64,000 nt of DNA, from NCBI GenBank assembly GCA_005223075.1, contig NJBO01000001.1:248001-312000 (forward strand), written 5' to 3'. Under the pieces are notes generated by a model. The model was not told the DNA's origin. It saw only the letters and a program-made list of their open reading frames with translations, and did no database searches. Of the stretch, positions 57,567 to 64,000 are shown piece by piece (positions within the stretch are counted from its first letter, which is position 1; the number at the start of each line of letters is the position of its first letter). This stretch comes from a candidate division TA06 bacterium B3_TA06 (lineage in GTDB: Bacteria > Hydrothermota > Tepidihabitantia > B3-TA06). A program made the translations under genes and the position numbers.

Positions 57567-60185
57567 CTACACAAGCCCCAGCATCTGTAAAAGAAACCGG
57601 GAGGGCCTTGTGGGTTGGCGAAACCGGCGGGCGGGCATAGAGACATAAAGCTCATCCAGACAACGCGTTATAGCCACGTAGCACAGACGCCTCTCCTCTT
57701 CTAAAGCATCTGGATCAGCAAGGCTGCGGGTAAGGGGCAGGAGACCCTCCAGCAAACCCGTAAGGAACACCACCTTGAACTCAAGCCCCTTGGCGGAGTG
57801 AATGGATAAGAGCTTGACCGCGTCCCTTGACCACTGGGCAAGCTCCAGATCCTCAAGGAGTGCAACGTGATCGAGGAACAGCCCCAGCTCCCCTTTGCCG
57901 AACCTGGATGAGGCTTCCTTTAACTCCTCAAGCGCCTCGCTTGCCGCTTGCGAAGAAAAACACCTTTTGGTTACCTTTGCGTTTCTAATGAACTCAAGCA
58001 GATCGGTTGGAGTTACCTCATCTGCCCGCTTTGACCACTCGGCAAGACCTTCAAAAAACTGCTCGATCGAACGGCGCGACCGGCTCTTGGCCTGAGGGGA
58101 GAGTTTCAAGATACCCTCCTCTACTATTAGAGGGTTGGTCTCGGGTTTGAGGGAAAGAAGCCACTGCCAGGATGGGATGGAAGGACTAAAGGAGCGCTCG
58201 CGCATAAAGGCAAGGATTGCGAGCAGGTTACAGACCTCCTCGCGCTCGTAGAAAGGCTCTGAGCCTATAACGCTGTAGGGGATGGGCTCCGAGGAAAGTG
58301 CCTCCTCGAACGCCCGCGAGTAGGAGTTGATGCGGTAAAGCACCCCGAAGTCGGAGGGCAGGTAACCCTTCTCTTGCATGAGGCCTTTGATACGCTCGAC
58401 AACGAAGCGCGCCTCATCTGCTACTCCCCTAGACTTGTAGAGCTCGAAGTGCCCCGCGTTCTTTGCAAGGGAAAGATGCGGAACCCCTGATGAATCCTGT
58501 GAGTGCGCCATCAGGTTTCCTGCTACTTTGATGAATTCTGTACCCATCCTGAAGGAAGCGTTAAGTTTGTGTCGCTCGATTGGGGCAAAAACCCTTTTTG
58601 CCGCTTCTATCAACCGGGGATCGGCACCCCGCCAGGCGTAGATGGACTGGGTGGCGTCGCCTGTAAGAAAGAGTCCGGTATCCGGCCCGCATACGAGGCG
58701 CAGGAGCTTGAACTGCAAAGGATGCAGATCCTGCAGCTCGTCTGCTAGTATATGGAGGAACTTAGAGCGCCACTGGTCTCGAATCTGGGAATCTTGCTCA
58801 AGCAGCTGGACGGTTTTAATCAATAGATCGTCGAAATCCACCGCCTCCTTTTGCTTTTTGGCCTCCTCGTAGTCCTGCCAGAAATCACGAATCTGCTTAT
58901 CTGACGGTGTCCGGGCAGGGTAGTCCTTAAGGGTCTTGCCTGCGAGTCTGAGGTTGGCAAGACTATCGGCAAGTGCTCTTGCCCGGTTCCTTCCCCATTT
59001 CTTGCTAATAATATGTAGAATTTCACTGGGATTTGCCACCTTGAACTCAGGCGAAAGATCAAGCCGCCATCCCTCGATGCGCAGGAGGCGCCAGCCGAAC
59101 GAGTGGACGGTCTCGATCCAGACATCTGGCAGGCCACTGCCCAAGAGCCTCTCCAGCCGCCTACGCATCTCCTCAGCAGCCCTGCGGGAGAAGGCAAGAA
59201 AAAGAAGCTTGTCCGGAGAGATGCTTTGTTTTGTGAGATAATAGGCCCGGTGAACCAGCAATGTTGTCTTTCCCGTGCCTGCCGCACCTACCACCAGTAA
59301 CCGATTCTCGGCTGATTCAACGATATCGCGCTGCTCAGCGGTGAGTGTTATTCCCTCAACCAGGGATTGTTTTGCGGATACGCCGGAAGGGACGGCTCTA
59401 TGTCCACGAGCTTCCAAAGCCTTGAGGACCTCGGCTGCGGTCTGCGGCCTTGCCTGGGCGTCCTTTGCCAAAAGAGAGAGGATTGTGCCGGTGATCGTTT
59501 TGGGGATCTGGGGCCGCAGGCGTACCGGATCGGTGGGGGCTTCATTCATAAGCTTCGCCCGGATCTCCTCGTAGTGCTCACCCTGAAATGGGAGGACACC
59601 AGTAAGCATCTCATACAGGATGACCCCCACGCTCCACAGATCTGAGGAAGGCAGGAATCTACCTGACCATGCTTCAGGGGACATGTAGAAAGGGGTACCT
59701 GCCACCGACGCGGCAAGCGACCCTTTCTTAAGAAACCGGGCCAGACCGAAGTCCGCGACCTTGACCTCTGCGTCCTCTGTAAGAAGTATGTTCTCCGGCT
59801 TGAGGTCGCGGTGGATAACGCCCTTTGCATGTGCATAGTCCAGTGCGGAAAGCACCTGCCTTGTGATACGCAACGCGTCGGCGATATCAAGACGACCCTG
59901 GTCCAACTTATCCCGCAGACTCGAACCCTGAACAAACTCCGTCACCAGCACGAACTGACCCTCGATGCGGTCTACCGAGTAGAAGCGAACGACGTTCGGA
60001 TGAGAAAGACCTGCAAGCAGTCGTGCCTCATCCTTGAGCATCTGGATATCTGAAGGGCGCATGCGCGAGACCTTGAGCGCGAAATCCATTCCAAGGATGG
60101 TGTCATGCGCAAGATAGACGTCCCCGAACTGACCTCCCCCGAGCCAGCGAAGGATGCGATACTTGCCAAGGGTCTGTCTGATCAA
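57567..60185 (-). CDS. Ser/Thr protein kinase fused to UvrD/Rep-type helicase
   Basis: 872 residues from TTG 60185, overlapping the stop of the preceding gene (TTGA). Residues ~8-262 are a complete Hanks-type kinase: glycine loop GGGQFG (16-21), Lys38, Glu53, HRDLKPEN (125-132), DFG (145-147), SPE (169-171). Residues ~280-870 form a complete superfamily-1A helicase: Walker A GAAGTGKTT (300-308), motif Ia LAFSRRAAEEM, motif II ADELQD (481-486), motif III GDATQSIYAWRGAD (509-522), motif V IHSAKGLEF, motif VI EERRLCYVAITR (~830-841). The frame is continuous and the linker is short and charged, so this is a genuine fusion. No membrane segment. It may be a DNA-repair helicase regulated by phosphorylation, or one that phosphorylates repair partners (inference). 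It ends the birA-coaX-tsaE-tsaB-rimI string. Confidence 0.93.
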   Translation of the reverse strand: MIRQTLGKYRILRWLGGGQFGDVYLAHDTILGMDFALKVSRMRPSDIQMLKDEARLLAGLSHPNVVRFYSVDRIEGQFVLVTEFVQGSSLRDKLDQGRLDIADALRITRQVLSALDYAHAKGVIHRDLKPENILLTEDAEVKVADFGLARFLKKGSLAASVAGTPFYMSPEAWSGRFLPSSDLWSVGVILYEMLTGVLPFQGEHYEEIRAKLMNEAPTDPVRLRPQIPKTITGTILSLLAKDAQARPQTAAEVLKALEARGHRAVPSGVSAKQSLVEGITLTAEQRDIVESAENRLLVVGAAGTGKTTLLVHRAYYLTKQSISPDKLLFLAFSRRAAEEMRRRLERLLGSGLPDVWIETVHSFGWRLLRIEGWRLDLSPEFKVANPSEILHIISKKWGRNRARALADSLANLRLAGKTLKDYPARTPSDKQIRDFWQDYEEAKKQKEAVDFDDLLIKTVQLLEQDSQIRDQWRSKFLHILADELQDLHPLQFKLLRLVCGPDTGLFLTGDATQSIYAWRGADPRLIEAAKRVFAPIERHKLNASFRMGTEFIKVAGNLMAHSQDSSGVPHLSLAKNAGHFELYKSRGVADEARFVVERIKGLMQEKGYLPSDFGVLYRINSYSRAFEEALSSEPIPYSVIGSEPFYEREEVCNLLAILAFMRERSFSPSIPSWQWLLSLKPETNPLIVEEGILKLSPQAKSRSRRSIEQFFEGLAEWSKRADEVTPTDLLEFIRNAKVTKRCFSSQAASEALEELKEASSRFGKGELGLFLDHVALLEDLELAQWSRDAVKLLSIHSAKGLEFKVVFLTGLLEGLLPLTRSLADPDALEEERRLCYVAITRCLDELYVSMPARRFRQPTRPSRFLLQMLGLV

Positions 60186-61099
60186 TTTACTGCAGGGAAG
60201 AAGGAGGCCTGAAGGATGTTATCCTTATCGACCAGGGCACGGCCCACCAATCTTCGGTCCTCAAAGCGCCAGTCCTGGCCAAGGGACACGCCGGGGTAAG
60301 TGGACGGTTCAAGGCTCGAGATTCGACCAAGAAACCTTTCCAGTTCCCTTCGGGCGGGTGGTGACCCTACCGAACGGCGTTCAAGCGCATCCAGCGCGTA
60401 GCCGCGAAGGAGCCGAGGGGTGAGCCTTTTGAAGAGATCAGAGTCAGCGGCATACTCAAAACCAAGGATCTCCTTACCTGCGGCAACGATCATACCCTGT
60501 GCGTTGGAGAGTTCGCGGGGATCAACCATGTAGCGATCGGTCTCACAGGCAAGGGTGGTTGCAAGATCGTGGAGCGAGGAGGTGGCGGAAGAGACCTCAA
60601 GGGAAGTGAGCTTGCGTGTGACCTCGTCCCAGATAAGTCGCTGGGGTGCGCGGAAGCTTTTGCCTGACCGCAGGGATTCGTTTACCCCCCGGCAGATGAT
60701 GGAGCGCAGCCTGGGATGGGTGCTACTGAAGGAACCCTCGAAGGAACTGGAGCCGCCCCAGCGGCCCTCCTCTATACACGCCACCGGTACAGGGACAGAG
60801 GTTCGAGCGTCGATAAGTGCAGCGGTGGTAGTCACCCTTGTCTGCTGGGCGCCGAAGATCTCCTCGCCGTCGAGCAGGAACAGGGGTTCCGAACCCTGGT
60901 TGTCAAGGATAACCTCCTCGACGGTGGGAACCTCCAACTCGCTTACGCTGACCGTACCCGCATCCATGGCTTCGGAGAAAGTGGCAAGATTGATCTTGAT
61001 GCCGCCGCCATTGGATAATGGGTAGACGGTCAGGTTCCGAACGAACAAAGGATCGTCTATCTTTAGCTTTGCCAAGCTCTCAGAAAGAGTCACGGGCAT
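60182..61099 (-). CDS. ARPP-1-domain protein, function unknown
   Basis: 305 residues. The segment LFVRNLTVYPLSNG, then ELEVPTVEEVILDNQGSEPLFLLDGEEIFGAQQTR, and a second half with GWRWGG-like SFEGSFSS and WDEVTRKLTSL fit the ARPP-1 family (ARG and rhodanese-phosphatase associated protein domain). No enzyme activity has been assigned. The start overlaps the rimI stop by ten bases, and its stop overlaps the kinase-helicase start, so it is a strong candidate partner of the latter. Confidence 0.65.
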   Translation of the reverse strand: MPVTLSESLAKLKIDDPLFVRNLTVYPLSNGGGIKINLATFSEAMDAGTVSVSELEVPTVEEVILDNQGSEPLFLLDGEEIFGAQQTRVTTTAALIDARTSVPVPVACIEEGRWGGSSSFEGSFSSTHPRLRSIICRGVNESLRSGKSFRAPQRLIWDEVTRKLTSLEVSSATSSLHDLATTLACETDRYMVDPRELSNAQGMIVAAGKEILGFEYAADSDLFKRLTPRLLRGYALDALERRSVGSPPARRELERFLGRISSLEPSTYPGVSLGQDWRFEDRRLVGRALVDKDNILQASFFPAVN

Positions 61100-61581
61100 T
61101 CTTGCCTCCCTAAGGATTTAAAAGATTCTTCGATCACGGCTCCCATCTCGTACGCGTCAAAGCCGTCCTCGTAGTAATGCGAGCGCTTACGAAATATCTT
61201 AAAACCGGCTTTCTGGTATAAACGAATCGCCGCCAGATTGGTGGTGCGAACCTCAAGATAGGCCCACTCGCATCCGGCGTCAAGCCCACGCTCAAGGATC
61301 GCGCGAAGAAGCATCCTTCCTTTTCCCTGCCTGCGGGCCTCAGGCGCGACCGCCAGATTCACTATGTGAAGGATGGGTATCTCATCGCTCTCGACCCTGG
61401 CAGATGCATAACCTTGAATAACGTCGTCAACGTCAAGCACAAGACAGACGGCGTTTTCCAACCCGCATAACTCCTTAATCATCCCCTTCGACCACGGCGC
61501 TTTGAAGGACACATTCTCAATCTCACAGACTCGTTCAAGGTCAAGCGCCTGCATGGCTCTAAGGTTTAGGCTTCTTTGCAT
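61090..61581 (-). CDS. rimI: ribosomal-protein-alanine N-acetyltransferase RimI
   Basis: 163 residues from ATG 61581, where the family N-terminus begins (LNLRAMQALDLERVCEIENVSF..PWS); upstream codons of the frame are inside tsaB. The GNAT acetyl-CoA motif is VAPEARRQGKGRMLLRAILE and the C-terminal YQKAGFKIFRKRSHYYEDG is typical of RimI. It acetylates protein N-termini. Neighbouring tsaB-tsaE is the common rimI-tsaB context. Confidence 0.9.
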   Translation of the reverse strand: MQRSLNLRAMQALDLERVCEIENVSFKAPWSKGMIKELCGLENAVCLVLDVDDVIQGYASARVESDEIPILHIVNLAVAPEARRQGKGRMLLRAILERGLDAGCEWAYLEVRTTNLAAIRLYQKAGFKIFRKRSHYYEDGFDAYEMGAVIEESFKSLGRQECP

Positions 61582-62248
61582 CGGGCATTCGCAGGTAGAA
61601 GGGTTCAAGATCAGATGGGTCGCAGGCATCTTCCCGCCGCTGCCAGGCAAGCAGGGCAAGGGCCGAAGGGGTGGGAGCGATCTGAGGATTTTCAGGCATG
61701 CGAAGACGTTTGCCAAGGGACGCTCTTAAAGACTCTTCGTATTTCAGGCTGGCAGGACCGAAAACCGTAACAGGCTCTGTGTGCACAGGGCTTCCCGCAA
61801 GAGAAGCTATGAACGCTGGATCAACGATCACCGGCTCACTGACTCTCTTCGATCCCCTGTAGAGTGCTGTAAAGACCTCGTTCTTGTAGGCGTCGAGCAC
61901 GGGCAAACGAAACTCGGTTTCGTTTTCGACGGGCAGGCTCGCGTTGAGCACGTCGAGCGTCATAACGGAAACGATCTTTAAGGAATGAGCGAAGGCTATT
62001 CCTTTGGCCACAAGCAAGCCTATACGCAGGGCGGTAAAGGAACCCGGGCCGATCGAGACCCCGAGCACAGACAGGTCAGCAAAATCCTTAGCTGTCTGAT
62101 CCATGACTCCCTGGATCAACCCGGAGAGCACCTCGTTGTGCCTGGACCGGCTCTCAACACTCCGCTCGGCAAGGATCTTGCAGCCCCGGGCCAACGCCAC
62201 CCCTGTCCAGATAGAGGATGTCTCGATTGCCAACACCAGATCGTTCAC
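61559..62248 (-). CDS. tsaB: tRNA threonylcarbamoyladenosine biosynthesis protein TsaB
   Basis: 229 residues from GTG 62248, which overlaps the tsaE stop in a GTGA. The ASKHA fold is visible as VLAIETSSIWTGVAL, SIGPGSFTALRIGL and LDAYKNEVFTALYR. TsaB partners TsaD and TsaE in making t6A37 of ANN-reading tRNAs; tsaD and tsaC are not in the window. A longer frame upstream (from 62368) merely runs through tsaE. Confidence 0.93.
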   Translation of the reverse strand: MNDLVLAIETSSIWTGVALARGCKILAERSVESRSRHNEVLSGLIQGVMDQTAKDFADLSVLGVSIGPGSFTALRIGLLVAKGIAFAHSLKIVSVMTLDVLNASLPVENETEFRLPVLDAYKNEVFTALYRGSKRVSEPVIVDPAFIASLAGSPVHTEPVTVFGPASLKYEESLRASLGKRLRMPENPQIAPTPSALALLAWQRREDACDPSDLEPFYLRMPDAKKPKP

Positions 62249-62685
62249 TCGAGCCTCTTCTGGATAGGGCCGGTGATGGTTATCCGACGATGGAGAGGAT
62301 TGTCGGGAACGAACACCATCTCGACTCGACTCAGCGTACCTGGCAGCCAGCCAGCGTGTTCTGACCACTCCACAAGCATCACGCCATCTTCGTTATAGAT
62401 CTCCTCAAGGTGCAGGCCGTCCACACCTGCCTGATTGAGGCGGTAAAGATCAACGTGCTTGATCTCGAAATCAGCCTGATAGCTACGCACCAGAACAAAG
62501 GATGGGCTCTGCACCCTTTGATCTACACCCAGTCCCTTGATGATTCCCTGGATCATGGTGGTCTTTCCTGAGCCGAGCTCCCCCTTTAAGGCAAGCACGT
62601 CTCCGGCCTGGATACTCTGGGCTATGCGTTTGCCGAGCTTATAGGTCTCTGCAGGGCTCCTGGTCTCAAGCTTGATCAATCTCAT
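62245..62685 (-). CDS. tsaE: tRNA threonylcarbamoyladenosine biosynthesis ATPase TsaE
   Basis: 146 residues. P-loop GELGSGKTTMIQG, HVDLYRL and VEWSEHAG are diagnostic for TsaE (YjeE). It stimulates the TsaB-TsaD threonylcarbamoyl transferase. The start lies 20 bp inside the end of coaX. Confidence 0.95.
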   Translation of the reverse strand: MRLIKLETRSPAETYKLGKRIAQSIQAGDVLALKGELGSGKTTMIQGIIKGLGVDQRVQSPSFVLVRSYQADFEIKHVDLYRLNQAGVDGLHLEEIYNEDGVMLVEWSEHAGWLPGTLSRVEMVFVPDNPLHRRITITGPIQKRLE

Positions 62686-63463
62686 CCATCCTGTGTGGTT
62701 GATTTTCGCCCTCCCCTCTATTCAAACGGTAGAGATGAAGACATCCCTTAAGGGTAAGGTCGCGGTCCACGATCTCTATGGCGTTTGCAAACGGGGCAAA
62801 GCGATCGGCCAGGCCGCCGGTAGCTATAAAGGTAAAGTCTATCTTTGTTTCTCTTCTGACCGCGGCCCGCACCGCCTCAATTAGCCCTACCGTCAGAAGA
62901 TAAGAACCGGACTGCAGGCACTCCTCGGTTGAGCGTCCAACGTAGCGGTCAGGCTTTTCAGGCTTGATCTCAAAAAGCTGCGGGGCTTTGGATATGAGAT
63001 TATGCAGACTGGCTTCAAGACCGGGCGCAATGATACCACCAAGATACTCCCCCTTGCTTGTGACGAAATCTATGGTGGTTGCCGTACCAAAATCCACTAT
63101 GGCCACGTCCTTGCCGTACTCGAAGTAAGCCCCCACCGCGTTGGCGATACGGTCAGCACCAAGATTGGAAAGGTTGCGGTAAAGGATGGTTATACCGGTA
63201 TTAACATAGGGTGTAACCACCAGAGGATTCCCCAGGTTGAACCGGCTGCGAAACATCTCAACGAATCGCTCGGTAAGTTCAGGCACCACCGAGCAGATCA
63301 CCGCGCCCCTGGGCTCCTGGATCCCCAGGGTTTTGAACTCTATAAATATCTCATCCGGTGTGTGCTCAGGATGAGTGGCCAGACGCACAGCCGAGGTTAA
63401 GCCAGCGCCCTCGGCTGTAGCTACCTTGGTGAAGGAGTTGCCTATATCAACAAGGACTATCAT
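62666..63463 (-). CDS. coaX: type III pantothenate kinase
   Basis: 265 residues. VDIGNSFTKVA (ATP-binding, like ASKHA motif 1), ICSVVPELT, GADRIANAVGA, VDFGTATTIDFV and GGIIAPGLEASLHNL are all characteristic of CoaX. It phosphorylates pantothenate, the first step of CoA synthesis; CoaX is not inhibited by CoA. Its ATG overlaps the birA stop (ATGA), the usual birA-coaX pairing. Confidence 0.94.
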   Translation of the reverse strand: MIVLVDIGNSFTKVATAEGAGLTSAVRLATHPEHTPDEIFIEFKTLGIQEPRGAVICSVVPELTERFVEMFRSRFNLGNPLVVTPYVNTGITILYRNLSNLGADRIANAVGAYFEYGKDVAIVDFGTATTIDFVTSKGEYLGGIIAPGLEASLHNLISKAPQLFEIKPEKPDRYVGRSTEECLQSGSYLLTVGLIEAVRAAVRRETKIDFTFIATGGLADRFAPFANAIEIVDRDLTLKGCLHLYRLNRGEGENQPHRMDEIDQA

Positions 63464-64000
63464 CTCGCCTCAAGAAGGTGCTGTGCCGGAACGGTGAAGA
63501 GCTCACCCTCAGAGCCCTGAACCAACGCCTCGCCTGAGGGTCCAAGATCAAGAAGACGGCCGGTGTATGTTCTGTTATCCCGGATAACCTTGACCGGCTG
63601 ATCGGCCTCCAGGAGAACCCGGCGAATGGAGGGTTGAAAGAATCGAAATCCATGCTCGGCAAGCTCATCCATCGCCTTAAGTATAAGAGAGACTGTATCT
63701 ATAAGCAAGGCTTCCAGATCGAACTCCGCACCTGCAAGCATACGCAGCGAGATCGCAGAGGAGGCTAGGCTTCCTTCAAACCCCTGCTGGTTAACGTTTA
63801 CCCCCACCCCGATCCCCAGACGATCGTCCCATCCCTCAACCACAATACCGGCAAGCTTTTTCTCTTCCGCGTAGAGATCGTTGGGCCACTTTAACTGAAG
63901 ACTTAACACCTTGGATGAGACTTCCTTCCACAACGCGTATGCGCATACCAAGGGCACCGCCCAGTCCTCCTTTTGTCTCTGGACTACCAGGGTAAAGTAG
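63460..64000 (-). CDS. birA: biotin-[acetyl-CoA-carboxylase] ligase, 5' end missing
   Basis: Frame open to the window edge; the start lies beyond it. The GTG at 63957 is internal (upstream codons read YFTLVVQRQKEDWAV). Catalytic-domain landmarks: LQLKWPNDLYAEEKKLAGIVVE and GIGVGVNVNQQGF, then the C-terminal SH3-like segment TYTGRLLDLGPSGEALVQ. It attaches biotin to the carrier protein of carboxylases. Whether it has the N-terminal DNA-binding domain of a repressor cannot be seen. Confidence 0.92.
   Translation of the reverse strand, partial: YFTLVVQRQKEDWAVPLVCAYALWKEVSSKVLSLQLKWPNDLYAEEKKLAGIVVEGWDDRLGIGVGVNVNQQGFEGSLASSAISLRMLAGAEFDLEALLIDTVSLILKAMDELAEHGFRFFQPSIRRVLLEADQPVKVIRDNRTYTGRLLDLGPSGEALVQGSEGELFTVPAQHLLEAR

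Noticed and set aside
57567-60185. Bud32/PRPK-type kinase linked to the nearby tsaB-tsaE (t6A) genes
   Set aside because: The kinase domain has the standard HRD, DFG and SPE motifs of PknB-like kinases, not the short Bud32 layout.
62248-62368. Longer N-terminus for TsaB
   Set aside because: The extra 40 residues are the shifted reading of tsaE; the GTGA overlap at 62248 gives the family start.

Overview
The window is a bacterial chromosome segment of roughly 50-55 % GC with long co-directional operons whose genes are often joined by 4-base ATGA/GTGA overlaps. The cell is clearly diderm: BamA, an ExbB/ExbD/ExbD/TonB set, LapA/LapB and three beta-barrel-like proteins are present. Several secreted proteins end in the FlgD-like Ig tail (W/Y-D-x-x-G-R ... 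YF/R ... K-V) that is common in uncultured FCB-type lineages such as candidate phylum WOR-3/Stahlbacteria. I infer that kind of organism with moderate confidence; no rRNA or other taxonomic marker is present.

Layout. 1-7.6 kb (+): clpC (5' end missing), bamA, a REC-PATAN response regulator, cysS, deoC. 7.6-9.5 kb (+): rpmA, a metallo-beta-lactamase-fold hydrolase, a GNAT. 9.5-12.7 kb (-): aspS, an M23 peptidase, DUF523. 12.7-15.3 kb: repeat-rich DNA around a pentapeptide/K+ channel gene. 15.3-19.3 kb (-): Mut7-C protein, then rho-rpmE-prfB (prfB carries the classical RF2 programmed frameshift), then DUF3795. 19.5-21.6 kb (+): two tandem patatins. 21.7-25.8 kb (-): a barrel protein, a DUF3160 protein, a TPR protein. 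26.2-29.3 kb (+): carbamate kinase, an 'asparagine synthetase B-like' protein and DUF89, translationally coupled. 29.9-34 kb: HAD phosphatase, methyltransferase, two FlgD-tailed secreted proteins (one a subtilase). 34-43.6 kb: threonine dehydrogenase, acetyl-CoA synthetase, ACP and KBL (threonine to glycine plus acetyl-CoA) with defence-type genes between them (DUF262/HNH, HicAB, ApeA-like HEPN). 43.7-45.7 kb (-): AT-rich modification gene with fused specificity domain plus an unknown partner. 45.8-51.8 kb (-): miaB-lapA-lapB-SPOR-mutS operon. 52-57.5 kb (-): exbB-exbD-exbD-tonB, a BNR-type propeller, a lipoprotein. 57.6-64 kb (-): birA-coaX-tsaE-tsaB-rimI-ARPP1 and a protein kinase fused to a UvrD-type helicase.

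Three general signals stand out. (1) 26 promoters can be read by eye; 23 have a 16-bp spacer, and in about nine genes the -10 box ends only 5-8 bases before the start codon with no Shine-Dalgarno, so leaderless mRNAs appear common (cysS, aspS, miaB, hicB, arcC and others). (2) Intergenic DNA is filled with several hairpin repeat families that keep constant shoulders while the stem sequence changes with compensating substitutions. (3) The kinase-helicase fusion is the most unusual protein. I found no tRNA, rRNA, CRISPR, transposase or phage gene.
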